Below are positions 53,968-62,334 of a DNA stretch of 64,000 bases, piece by piece. The stretch's first letter is position 1, and every line of letters begins with the position of its first letter. The position numbers and the translations under genes were made by a program. The notes beneath the pieces are model-generated. The model saw only the letters and a program-made list of their open reading frames with translations. It searched no databases and was not told the origin of the DNA. Origin of the DNA: Streptomyces sp. CNQ085 (GTDB lineage Bacteria; Actinomycetota; Actinomycetes; Streptomycetales; Streptomycetaceae). Location: NCBI RefSeq assembly GCF_022614595.1, contig NZ_JAJFAU010000003.1, positions 1-64,000 of the forward strand, written 5' to 3'.

Positions 53968-54966
53968 TCAGCCCGCCGCGCAGGCGGTGCACGCGGTGGC
54001 CCACTGCGGGTCGTAGCGGCGGCCGCACGCGCACCGGGGCCAGTCCAGGCAGGACGGGCACATGGTGTACGGGGCGGCGACGGGAACGCCGCAGGTGCCG
54101 TTGCGCCCCTCGCACTCGGGCATGGGCCGGTGGGCCACGGCTTCGGCCGGCGTGCGGTCCGCGGGTGTGGGGACGGGCACCTCCCGGTCCCCGCCCTCGT
54201 GCCCGGCGGCGGGACGCGGGCGGGGAGGGCGGCCACTGCCGCACAGGGGGCAGGGCGAGTCGGGATCGCCAGGAGTCCAGCCGTCGTCGCAGCGCGCCGG
54301 GCAGTCGCCGGGGGTCAGCAGCCATACGGCGACGTGGTCGGGCCGGTAGCCGTCCCTGCGCTCGTCGGCCTCCCTGCTCAGGGGGCGGGAGGACCAGCCT
54401 CCCCACCAGCGGCGCTCGACACGGGCGACGAGCTGGGCGGTGGTGTGGTGGCGCAGCTCGGCGCGGATGGTGTCGATGACGGTGGGAGGGGCGGTACCTC
54501 CGCAGGCGCGGACGACCTTGTCGGGCAGCGCTGCGAGAACGGCGCGGACCGGGTCACCGGAACCCGGGGCGTTCCGGCAGGTTTCGCACTGGCCGTCCAG
54601 CCAGGTCCGGGGAAAGTGGACCCGTTCCCGCCGCGAGGCCCGCTCGCCCGGATTCCGCGGCCGGGGTTCCTCGCGGACCGTGCCGCCCCCGGTGCGTGCG
54701 GGGAGCGGGGCGTGGCAGGTGCGGCACAGGCCGCGGCAGGTCCGGCACCGGCCGCCCTGGGCGGAGGGGGCGCCGCATCCGGGGCACTCGCGGCGGCACA
54801 CGTCGCACAGGTGGTCCTCGGGATGGGGAACGGGCAGAGGGCGGTTCCTGTCCTGACAGCGCAGGCACTTCGCGGTGTCGATGTCGCAGGGTGTGGGGAG
54901 GAGAGGCATGCCGGGACAGGTGCCGCAGCGGACGGCGATGTGCTCTTCGGTACGGCGAAAGATCAT
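53968..54966 (-). CDS. Cysteine-rich multi-zinc-ribbon protein
   Basis: A 332-residue protein with at least seven Cys-x2-Cys knuckles: [38 protein letters not shown], and the C-terminal CPSC, CACG, CTAC. The middle is more helical ([40 protein letters not shown]). Such proteins usually bind nucleic acid or act as structural hubs. I recognise no exact family. It lies convergent with the exchanger gene and stands alone. Confidence 0.65.
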   Translation of the reverse strand: MIFRRTEEHIAVRCGTCPGMPLLPTPCDIDTAKCLRCQDRNRPLPVPHPEDHLCDVCRRECPGCGAPSAQGGRCRTCRGLCRTCHAPLPARTGGGTVREEPRPRNPGERASRRERVHFPRTWLDGQCETCRNAPGSGDPVRAVLAALPDKVVRACGGTAPPTVIDTIRAELRHHTTAQLVARVERRWWGGWSSRPLSREADERRDGYRPDHVAVWLLTPGDCPARCDDGWTPGDPDSPCPLCGSGRPPRPRPAAGHEGGDREVPVPTPADRTPAEAVAHRPMPECEGRNGTCGVPVAAPYTMCPSCLDWPRCACGRRYDPQWATACTACAAG

Positions 54967-55371
54967 GCCGTGCTCCCGCTCCTGTGGGCCGTGATCGATC
55001 CGGTGCCAGAATGCCACGCCGTACCGACACCGGACCCGGCCCGGCCGGCATGCCCTCCTGGCCTTCCGGCCCGCGAGGTGGAGCGGGCGGATCCGGCACG
55101 CGGCTCCCAGCCGCCCGTGACCGCGGACCTCCGCGAGAGCGGGGCTGCCGGCGCTCGGGAGATCGACTTTCGCAACCGCGCCGGGTGGGCGACCCTGGAA
55201 CCGGACGTTCGAGGGACGGGACCGTATATGAGGGCGGTCCTGACCGCCGTGGAGTCTCCGCCGGGCGTCCGCGGCGGTGCGGGCGCCCGTGCTCGAGCCC
55301 CCTGCCCGCGACCGAAGCGGCTTGCCGGCCCGGGTGCACGCGGCCGGAGCGGAGGCGAGAGAGGAGCTGCG
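54967..55371. other. Upstream region of glgC
   Basis: About 400 bp with no recognised gene. GGACCGTATATGAGG near 55218 is a possible promoter element (TATATG as -10) for the glgC gene. Confidence 0.4.
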
Positions 55372-56592
55372 ATGCGACGCGGCGGACCTTCGGTACTGGG
55401 AATCGTGCTGGCCGGCGGAGCGGGCAAGCGGCTGATGCCGCTCACGGCCGACCGGGCCAAGCCCGCGGTCGTCTTCGGCGGGACGTACCGCCTGGTCGAC
55501 TTCGTGCTGTCCAACCTGGTCAACGGCGACATCCTGCGGATCTGTGTCCTGACCCAGTACAAGTCGCACTCGCTGGACCGGCACATCACCACCACCTGGC
55601 GGATGTCGAGCCTGCTGGGCAACTACGTCACGCCCGTGCCCGCCCAGCAGCGCCTCGGCCCTCACTGGTACCTGGGCAGCGCCGACGCCATCCTGCAGTC
55701 GCTGAACCTGGTCCAGGACGAGCGCCCCGACCACATCGCGGTCTTCGGCGCCGACCACGTCTACCGCATGGACCCGCGGCAGATGCTGCGGCAGCACATC
55801 GAAGGAGGCGCCGGGGTCACCGTAGCCGGCATCCGCGTGCCGCGCGCGGAGTCCTCGGCCTTCGGCGTCATCAAGCCCGGCCCGGACGGCCGGACGGTCG
55901 AGGGTTTCCTGGAGAAGCCCACCGAACCGCCCGGCCTGGCGGACGACCCCGACTCCGTCCTCGCCTCCATGGGCAACTACGTATTCACCACCAGGGCGCT
56001 GGTGGAATCCCTCTTCAAGGACGCCGAGGACGAGGATTCCGCGCACGACATGGGCGGCTCCATCCTGCCCCTCCTCACCGAGAGCGGCGAGGCGCAACTG
56101 TACGACTTCAACACCAACCACGTGCCCGGCGAGACCGCCCGGGACCAGGGGTACTGGCGTGACGTGGGTACTCTCGACGCTTACTACGACGCCCATATGG
56201 ACCTGATCGCCGAACGGCCGGCCTTCAACCTGTACAACCGCGACTGGCCGGTCTACACCCACTCCTCCCAGCTGTCGCCCGCACGCTTCAACGCCGGGGG
56301 CATCGCGGGGGAGTCCATCGTCAGCGCGGGCTGCCTGGTCCGCGGCCAGGTGACCAGGTCGGTCCTCTCGCCCGGTGTGGTGGTCGAGGAGGGAGCGGTC
56401 GTGCAGGACTGCGTCCTGCACGACAACGTGCGCGTGGGGCGCGGCGCGATCGTCAGGGGCGCGATCCTGGACAAGCACACAGAGGTGCCGCCCGGCGCCG
56501 CGGTCGGGGTCAACGAGCGGAGCGACCGGGAGCTGTACTCCGTCTCGGAGAGCGGTGTGGTGGCGCTGGGCAAGGGGCAGCGGGTCCTGTGA
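55372..56592 (+). CDS. glgC: Glucose-1-phosphate adenylyltransferase GlgC
   Basis: A 406-residue enzyme that makes ADP-glucose from ATP and glucose-1-phosphate for glycogen synthesis. The nucleotide site is [20 protein letters not shown] (residues 12-31). Sugar-phosphate and catalytic motifs follow: [60 protein letters not shown]. The C-terminus is the left-handed beta-helix ([20 protein letters not shown]). Start ATG 55372 has a GAGGAG site. Confidence 0.94.
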   Translation: MRRGGPSVLGIVLAGGAGKRLMPLTADRAKPAVVFGGTYRLVDFVLSNLVNGDILRICVLTQYKSHSLDRHITTTWRMSSLLGNYVTPVPAQQRLGPHWYLGSADAILQSLNLVQDERPDHIAVFGADHVYRMDPRQMLRQHIEGGAGVTVAGIRVPRAESSAFGVIKPGPDGRTVEGFLEKPTEPPGLADDPDSVLASMGNYVFTTRALVESLFKDAEDEDSAHDMGGSILPLLTESGEAQLYDFNTNHVPGETARDQGYWRDVGTLDAYYDAHMDLIAERPAFNLYNRDWPVYTHSSQLSPARFNAGGIAGESIVSAGCLVRGQVTRSVLSPGVVVEEGAVVQDCVLHDNVRVGRGAIVRGAILDKHTEVPPGAAVGVNERSDRELYSVSESGVVALGKGQRVL

Positions 56593-56598
56593 GACGCG

Positions 56599-56632
56599 CG
56601 TCGTCCGGGCTCGCGCCCGGGGCCGGACGACG
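56599..56632 (+). terminator. Terminator of glgC
   Basis: Ten-bp arms CGTCGTCCGG (56599-56608) and complement (56623-56632) lie 7 bp after the glgC stop. Confidence 0.7.
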
Positions 56633-56636
56633 ACGG

Positions 56637-56834
56637 TCAGGAAGCGGTGCCGACGACCGAGGTCCCGGACCTGGTGACGTGGTAGGTCACTCTCGCCCCG
56701 CTCCGGTAGTGGAAGGTGAGCGTCACCCGGGCACCGTCCCTGACCTCGGCGAAGAAGCCGGGCGTCAGGACGGTGGTGCCGTTCGCGTAGCGGGGCGCGA
56801 ACGCGCGGTCGAACTCCTTGTAGGAAGTACATTC
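56637..56834 (-). pseudogene. C-terminal fragment of a secreted glycoside hydrolase
   Basis: The minus strand reads EFDRAFAPRYANGTTVLTPG, FFAEVRDGARVTLTFHYRSG, ARVTYHVTRSGTSVVGTAS and stops at 56637. This looks like the terminal Ig-like/CBM46-type module of a Streptomyces cellulase. No start or catalytic domain is found upstream, where the DNA (to 57040) carries no clear gene. The exact family is uncertain. Confidence 0.5.
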
Positions 56835-57040
56835 ACGGGGCCGGCGTTGGTGCCGTGGGCCCGTGGTCCGCTCAGCCGGGTGAGCGCGGCGGCGGTGACG
56901 GTGAGCCGGTCTCGCCCGGAGGGTGTAGTCCCTGCCGCGCGCCGCGGCAGGGCCCGCCGGAGCGCCGCATCTCCCGTACGGGCGGCCGCCCGGGAACGGG
57001 CCGGGGGGGGGGGTGCCGGGCCCGTGGAGGTGCGACTGGG

Positions 57041-57244
57041 TCAGGCGGGGCGGATGTTCTCCGCCTGCGGGCCCTTCTGGCCCTGGGTGACGTCGAACTC
57101 GACCTTCTGCCCCTCGTGCAGCTCGCGGTAGCCCTGGGCCGCGATGTTGGAGTAGTGGGCGAAGACATCGGGGCCGCCGCTCTCCTGCTCGATGAAGCCG
57201 AAGCCCTTCTCACTGTTGAACCACTTCACGGTGCCCTTGGCCAT
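57041..57244 (-). CDS. Cold-shock protein (CspA family)
   Basis: A 67-residue OB-fold protein that binds single-stranded RNA and [44 protein letters not shown]1 is KGFGFI (13-18) and RNP2 is VFAHYS (27-32). It melts RNA structures at low temperature and in stationary phase. ATG 57244 follows a GGAGAAGGAGA-like site. A long structured leader lies upstream. Confidence 0.95.
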   Translation of the reverse strand: MAKGTVKWFNSEKGFGFIEQESGGPDVFAHYSNIAAQGYRELHEGQKVEFDVTQGQKGPQAENIRPA

Positions 57245-57400
57245 GACCGTCTCCTTCTCCTCGAGGGGACCGGACCCGATCTGTGGGCCCGGGAGGTGAT
57301 CGCCCTGGTCCGGAGATGAGCTGAACAGCGAGAACGCCCGTGATCGTGACCACGGGCGTACGAGACTTCGGAACCACGACTGCTGTTCACGACGCTACAC
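57245..57400 (-). promoter_or_regulatory. Leader region of the cold-shock gene with hairpin
   Basis: ACGCCCGTG and CACGGGCGT form a 9-bp stem with an 8-nt loop at 57334-57359. Long leaders of csp mRNAs often control translation by temperature; whether this stem is in the transcript is not known. Confidence 0.45.
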
Positions 57401-57568
57401 CGCACGGTCGGCGGCCGCTACCGACACGGCCGGGTGTGCCCCGATGGGCCGTACGGGCCCGCCCGGTCGGCCGCGCGTGGCGTCCACGGCCGGTCGCCGC
57501 CCTTCCGTCCGGCCCGGGGGCCGGGCTGTGTGCGCCATCTTGACGGGACGTGAACAGAGTGAGAGCTA

Positions 57569-57582
57569 TGGGAACACTCTCA
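57569..57582. promoter_or_regulatory. Weak CebR-like site
   Basis: TGGGAACACTCTCA matches the CebR consensus at 11 of 14 positions and overlaps the start of the secreted-protein remnant. Confidence 0.4.
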
Positions 57583-57735
57583 TGGCTCAACGGAAACCCG
57601 CGCGTCTTCCGTTCCCTTCCGGAGCCGCGGCAAGAAGAACGAGAGCACTGGCCGCCCTGTTGGCCGGGCCGCCACCCTCCTCGGAGTGGGCGCCCCGAGC
57701 CCGGCCGCCCACGCCGAACCGGGCGGCACACCGCC
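57582..57735 (+). pseudogene. Signal-peptide remnant of a secreted protein
   Basis: ATG 57582 gives MAQRKPARLPFPSGAAARRT, RALAALLAG; with a frame shift the signal peptide completes as ATLLGVGAPSPAAHAEPGG. Nothing resembling a mature enzyme follows: the sequence runs into a 28-bp inverted repeat. Together with the CebR-like site it looks like the 5' end of a lost cellulase gene. Confidence 0.45.
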
Positions 57736-57788
57736 GGAGGCTCGTCCGCCTGCCCCGGTCACCGGGGCAGGCGGACGAGCCTCCGGCG
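57732..57788. repeat. Perfect 28-bp inverted repeat with 1-nt centre
   Basis: Positions 57732-57759 and 57761-57788 are exact reverse complements. As RNA this forms a very stable hairpin just 45 bp before the SWIM-like gene. It may be a terminator or the product of an inverted duplication. Confidence 0.85.
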
Positions 57789-57833
57789 AGGGCGGCAACG
57801 GCGTTGTCAGTGACCGCACCTATGGTTCCGGCC

Positions 57834-58388
57834 ATGTCCCGCCGCTGTGGCGTGGAAGGCCCCTGGAGCATGGGAGACGGTGCGTTGTCGGATTGGGAGA
57901 GGTCGAGCACGGCACGGGTGGTACCACCCGCACGGCCACGCAAGCTCGCCAAGGTGCCGTTCGTCGAACTGGCCGACGGACGCCTGCAGGGAGTGGTGTC
58001 CAGCGGCTCGGACGTCGGCCGGGTCTACGTCTCGTCAGTCGCCGCGGGTGACTACGCGTTCGCCTGCAGCACCAACAACAACCGGCCGTGCGGCGGCGCA
58101 CGGGATTCGTTCTGCAACCACATCCGGGCCCTGGTCAACGAGGCGGTACTGCAGTACGGCGCCGAACGTGTCTCCCGCTACCTGCGGGTCGAGACCGTGC
58201 AGGAGGAGCCGGACGCGTCGGCCGTCACCACCGCCATGGCCTGCGCAAGCCCGCCGCGGGGCGACACCGGGGCCGCAGCGCCCGTCTTCAGCCGGTTCCT
58301 GCGTCACCTGGCCTATCTGGAACTCGCCCCGACCACCGCGCCGCTGCCGGAGATGCACTGGTTCCCGCCGACCAGGGAGGTGGCGTGA
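57834..58388 (+). CDS. SWIM-like zinc protein, first gene of the MoxR/VWA operon
   Basis: About 184 residues from ATG 57834; TATGGT (57821-57826) lies 7 nt before it, so the mRNA is probably leaderless. The zinc-finger-like part is AFACSTNNNRPCGGARDSFC followed by NHIRALVNEAV, with the C-x-H ending of a SWIM finger. The C-terminal half is poorly conserved (FSRFLRHLAYLELAPTTA). SWIM proteins bind DNA or protein. The stop overlaps the next start by one base. Confidence 0.72.
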   Translation: MSRRCGVEGPWSMGDGALSDWERSSTARVVPPARPRKLAKVPFVELADGRLQGVVSSGSDVGRVYVSSVAAGDYAFACSTNNNRPCGGARDSFCNHIRALVNEAVLQYGAERVSRYLRVETVQEEPDASAVTTAMACASPPRGDTGAAAPVFSRFLRHLAYLELAPTTAPLPEMHWFPPTREVA

Positions 58389-59776
58389 TGCGCGCCGATC
58401 CGCTCACCGAGCCCGTCGACGGACTCGACGAAGTCCTGACGGCGGTCGACGCCTTCGACCAGGCCCTTGTCGCGGGTCTGCTCCGGCCCCAGCCCGGCCA
58501 GGCCGCGGCTCTGGCCGGGCTCGCCGAGGCGGTCGCGGGGACCCCTCTGGCCGCCAGGGTCGCGGAGGCGGCGGAGAAGACCGCGGCCGCCTCCGCCGGC
58601 GAGGAGCACCTCACCGCCCTCGCCGCCGCCCGCACCGCACTGCTCGGATCCGTCCACGACGTGCTGGCGGCCCGCCTGCAGGAGGCGACCGGCCGGGCCC
58701 GCTCCGATGAGACGGTCTTCACACCCGGGGGACAGAAGGCGGTGAACCTGCTCGCCGCCGCCCGCTCATGGCTGGTCGATCTGGCGCGCGCCGGATGGCA
58801 GGGCATCGACCACGACATGGTCTCCGCGTCCGCACAGGTCGTCTCCGCGATGCTTCCGGATCCGTCCCTGCGCCGGTTGGCCGCTCTCCTGGACGGCTTC
58901 GCCGCCGAACTCGCCGCGTCCTGCCCCGGCGCGACGCTGGAGCGCGTCCCGGTGAGGCGCTGGGCCGACCTGTGGTCGCGCGCGATGCTGCTGACACTGC
59001 CGGGCGCGGCGGACGTACCCGCGGCCGCCACCGTCACCGGACGCCTCCTGCCGCTCGGCGTCGACGTGCACGAGCACGCCACCGCCGTGCAGGCGCAGGT
59101 CCACGCCGTGTTCGAGCCCGCGGACGGCTCCGCCTCCCGTCTGGTGCGGGCCGCGGTGTCGGTGCCCAAGCCCGACACGGTCGTGGGGGCCGGTTTGTGG
59201 CAGCTGCTGCGCCCCCACACGTCACTCCTGGCGGCCGTCGGGGAGGGCCGTTCGATGCACCTGGCCGACATGCCGGTCACCGCCGAGGGCGACCTCCTCT
59301 GGGAGGACGGGTGCGCCCGTTCGGGGGAGCCCGCCGATGCCTTCGCCACCGCCCGCGTCGCCCTGCCCGCCGCGGCCGACCCGGCGACCGCGCCGCTGGA
59401 CCGTCATCCGGCGCGTATCGCCGTCCCCGTCCTCCTGGAGGGCTACACCGCCCAGGAGGAGGACGGGGTGCTGACGTTCATCGTCGCCCGGCACCCCCTG
59501 GCCGTCGACACCGACAGGATCCCGGCCGCCGGCCCCCTCACCCCCGAGGCCGTGGCGGCGTCCGGAGCGTGTATCGGGCTCCTGCGCTGGGACGCCGGGA
59601 CATACCGAATCCAGCCCCTGGCCGTCGAGACGACCGCGCGGAAGAGGAACGTCACGCTCCACGCGGGGGGATGGGCCGGCGGCACGGCCGACAAGGCCGG
59701 TGTCAGAGCGGAGAAGGCCGCGACCGCCGCCGTGGCGGTGCTGCGGGAGCGGGCCGGAAGGCTGCTGCGCAAATGA
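58388..59776 (+). CDS. Large hypothetical protein of the MoxR/VWA operon
   Basis: A 462-residue protein with no recognised domain. It is Ala-rich and helical at the N-terminus (LDEVLTAVDAFDQALVAGLL, AARTALLGSVHDVLAARLQE) and more beta-rich later (VPVLLEGYTAQEEDGVLTFI, PLAVETTARKRNVTLHAGGW). It has few cysteines and no membrane segment. Its start and stop overlap the neighbours (TGATG and ATGA), so it is made with them in fixed ratio. Confidence 0.8.
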   Translation: MRADPLTEPVDGLDEVLTAVDAFDQALVAGLLRPQPGQAAALAGLAEAVAGTPLAARVAEAAEKTAAASAGEEHLTALAAARTALLGSVHDVLAARLQEATGRARSDETVFTPGGQKAVNLLAAARSWLVDLARAGWQGIDHDMVSASAQVVSAMLPDPSLRRLAALLDGFAAELAASCPGATLERVPVRRWADLWSRAMLLTLPGAADVPAAATVTGRLLPLGVDVHEHATAVQAQVHAVFEPADGSASRLVRAAVSVPKPDTVVGAGLWQLLRPHTSLLAAVGEGRSMHLADMPVTAEGDLLWEDGCARSGEPADAFATARVALPAAADPATAPLDRHPARIAVPVLLEGYTAQEEDGVLTFIVARHPLAVDTDRIPAAGPLTPEAVAASGACIGLLRWDAGTYRIQPLAVETTARKRNVTLHAGGWAGGTADKAGVRAEKAATAAVAVLRERAGRLLRK

Positions 59777-61209
59777 ACGAGCACACCGCCGAGCACACCG
59801 CCGGGGCCGGACACGCACCCGGGCCGGACGGTGGGGCGGACCTTCACGGCAACCGCCGCCAGGTCCTGTACTGGCGGCTCCTTGCCCGCCTCTTCGATCA
59901 CGAGGAGCAGCCCGCGCTGGAGTCGGCGAGCCTCGCCGTCGTCGAGGACGCCGGCCTGCCGCCCGTACTGCTGGACCCGAGTGCCTCCGTCGACTCGATC
60001 GTGCAGCGCCACCCGGACCTGGCCACCGAGTTCGACGGCCTGATGACGCCCGGTCCCGGCGCCGACGGTGACGCACGCGACCGGGCCGCCGAGGTACGGC
60101 GCGCGGCACTGGCCGCGAAGGTGCTGCTGGGTGTCTTCGCCCCCGGGTCCGGCACGGTCACCGCCGGGCAGTTGGCGCGCTGGCAGTCCGATGCGGTCCG
60201 GCTGGAGCGCGCGCTCGGCTGTGAGCCGGGTGAGCTGCGCGGCGGCCGCCCCGGTGCGGCGTCCGGCCCGACCGGTACCGGCGGCCCGGACGCGGTCCTC
60301 GACCTCGGCCTGCTGATCCCGGAGATCGGCCCGGAACTCGGCGCCATCGAGGCCGACCTGGTCAGGCGCATGCACCTGCGCGAGGTCCTGGCGGATCCGG
60401 AGCTGGCCGCGCGGCTGACCCCCAGCATGTCGCTGATCGAGCAGCTGCTGCGGGACAAGGACAACCTCTCGGGCGTGGCGCTGGCCAATGCCAGGGCTCT
60501 CATCCGCCGCTTCGTCGACGAGGTCGCCGAAGTGCTGCGCACCCAGGTCGAGAAGGCGGCGGCCGGGGCCCTGGACCGATCGGTCCCGCCCAAGAGGGTC
60601 TTCCGCAACCTCGATCTCGACCGCACGATCTGGAAGAACCTCACCAACTGGGACCCGGAGGAGGAGCGGCTGTACGTCGACCGCCTCTACTACCGGCACA
60701 CCGCCCGCAGGACCACGCCCCAGCGGCTGGTCGTGGTCGTGGACCAGTCGGGCTCCATGGTCGACTCGATGGTCAACTGCACCATCCTCGCGTCGATCTT
60801 CGCCGGGCTGCCGAAGGTGGATGTCCATCTGATCGCCTACGACACCCGGGCACTCGATCTCACACCCTGGGTCCACGACCCCTTCGAGACCCTGCTGCGT
60901 ACCAGTCTCGGGGGCGGCACCGACGGCACGGTCGCGATGGAACTGGCCCGGCCGAAGATCGCCGAGCCCCGCAACACCGTCGTGGTGTGGATCTCCGACT
61001 TCTACGAATGGCGGCACGAGCAGTTGTTCGAGTCCATGGCCGCCGTCCACCGCTCGGGAGCCAGGTTCATCCCGGTCGGATCAGTGACCAGCTCCGGGCG
61101 CGGCAGCGTCAACCCGTGGTTCCGTGAGCGCTTCAAGGACCTGGGCGCACCGGTGCTCTCCGGCCACATCCGCAAGCTCGTCCACGAACTCAAGACCTTC
61201 CTCGCCTAG
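59773..61209 (+). CDS. VWA (CoxE-like) domain protein
   Basis: A 478-residue protein. A helical N-terminal region (about 1-300) precedes a von Willebrand factor A domain. The MIDAS motif DQSGSMVDSMVNCTILAS starts near residue 324; TSLGGGTDGTVAMELARPK carries the distal Thr, and VVVWISDFYEW the Asp. Such proteins pair with MoxR AAA+ ATPases as metal-dependent adaptors that recognise clients. The next gene is that ATPase, 12 bp on. Confidence 0.9.
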   Translation: MNEHTAEHTAGAGHAPGPDGGADLHGNRRQVLYWRLLARLFDHEEQPALESASLAVVEDAGLPPVLLDPSASVDSIVQRHPDLATEFDGLMTPGPGADGDARDRAAEVRRAALAAKVLLGVFAPGSGTVTAGQLARWQSDAVRLERALGCEPGELRGGRPGAASGPTGTGGPDAVLDLGLLIPEIGPELGAIEADLVRRMHLREVLADPELAARLTPSMSLIEQLLRDKDNLSGVALANARALIRRFVDEVAEVLRTQVEKAAAGALDRSVPPKRVFRNLDLDRTIWKNLTNWDPEEERLYVDRLYYRHTARRTTPQRLVVVVDQSGSMVDSMVNCTILASIFAGLPKVDVHLIAYDTRALDLTPWVHDPFETLLRTSLGGGTDGTVAMELARPKIAEPRNTVVVWISDFYEWRHEQLFESMAAVHRSGARFIPVGSVTSSGRGSVNPWFRERFKDLGAPVLSGHIRKLVHELKTFLA

Positions 61210-61221
61210 AAAGGCCCTCAC

Positions 61222-62334
61222 ATGTCCGACCTGCTGCGCGCCCCCGCCGAGCTCAAGTACGCCGAGGAACTCGAGTGGCTGGAGTCCGTCGACGACAACC
61301 CCAAGCCGTTCTCCTGGCGCCTGTCGCCGAAGATGGTCCGCCTGTTCATCCTCGGCTCCGAGCGCTCCGACGGCCTGGACAGGGAGATCCCGCAGAAGTG
61401 GTTCGGCGACCGCGGTCTCGTCGAGCGGTCCATCGTCACGCTCGCCTCCGACCGCGGTCTGCTGCTCATAGGCGACCCGGGCACCGGCAAGAGCTGGCTG
61501 GCCGAGCTGCTGTCCGCCGCGATCTGCCGCAACTCCACCCTGGTGGTCCAGGGCACCGCCGGCACCACCGAGGACCACATCAAGTACTCCTGGAACGTTT
61601 CCATGGTCATCGCCAAGGGCCAGTCGCGCGAGTCGATGATCCCCTCGCCGATCATGACCGCGATGGAGACCGGCGCGATCGGCCGCTTCGAGGAGCTCAC
61701 CCGCGCCACCAGTGACGTCCAGGACGCGCTCATCTCGATCCTGTCGGAGAAGTACGTCTCGGTCCCCGAACTGAACGACGAGGGCATCGTTTTCGCCAAG
61801 CCCGGCTTCTCGGTCATCGCCACCGCCAACAGCCGCGACCGGGGTGTCAACGACCTGTCCTCCGCGCTCAAGCGCCGCTTCAACTTCGTCCGCATCCCGG
61901 TGGTGACGAACAAGAGGAGCGAGTCGGAGATCGTCCGCTTCCGCACCGGTGAACTGCTGCGCCGTCACCGGATAGAGCTGGACGTGCCGCCGACGCTGCT
62001 GGACGTGCTGCTGCGGAGTTTCGCGGACCTGCGAGCCGCCTCGGCGGCGGCCGGCAGCGACGACGAGAGGCTGGAGTCCGCGCTGTCCACCGCCGAGCAG
62101 ATCGGCGTGCTCGAGGATGCGATCCTGCACGGCAACTTCTTCGGCGAACGCGCCCTGACCGCCCGTACCCTGGCCTCCTCGCTGGTCGGATCGCTGGCCC
62201 GGCGCGAGCCGGAGGACCTGGCCATCCTCAACAAGTATCTGCACGGTGTCGTGGAGCCGCGCGGCAGGGAGGAGGGCGGCTTCTGGCCGGAGTTCCTCGA
62301 GGGCGGCCGCGACACGATCGCCACCCTGTCGTGA
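61222..62334 (+). CDS. MoxR-family AAA+ ATPase
   Basis: A 370-residue ATPase. Walker A GDPGTGKS at 84-91; MIPSPIMTAMETGAIGRFEE contains the region before Walker B (DVQDALISILSEKYVSVPEL); sensor 1 VIATANSRDRGVNDLSSALK and arginine finger RRFNFVRIP. MoxR ATPases remodel proteins or insert metal cofactors with a VWA partner. Here the VWA gene precedes it and DUF5682 overlaps its stop (GTGA). Confidence 0.93.
   Translation: MSDLLRAPAELKYAEELEWLESVDDNPKPFSWRLSPKMVRLFILGSERSDGLDREIPQKWFGDRGLVERSIVTLASDRGLLLIGDPGTGKSWLAELLSAAICRNSTLVVQGTAGTTEDHIKYSWNVSMVIAKGQSRESMIPSPIMTAMETGAIGRFEELTRATSDVQDALISILSEKYVSVPELNDEGIVFAKPGFSVIATANSRDRGVNDLSSALKRRFNFVRIPVVTNKRSESEIVRFRTGELLRRHRIELDVPPTLLDVLLRSFADLRAASAAAGSDDERLESALSTAEQIGVLEDAILHGNFFGERALTARTLASSLVGSLARREPEDLAILNKYLHGVVEPRGREEGGFWPEFLEGGRDTIATLS

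Noticed and set aside
57572-58388. One long gene from the signal-peptide region into the SWIM-like protein
   Set aside because: The open frame is continuous by chance, but it crosses the 28-bp palindrome and a signal peptide makes no sense before a SWIM finger; a -10-like box lies directly before ATG 57834.
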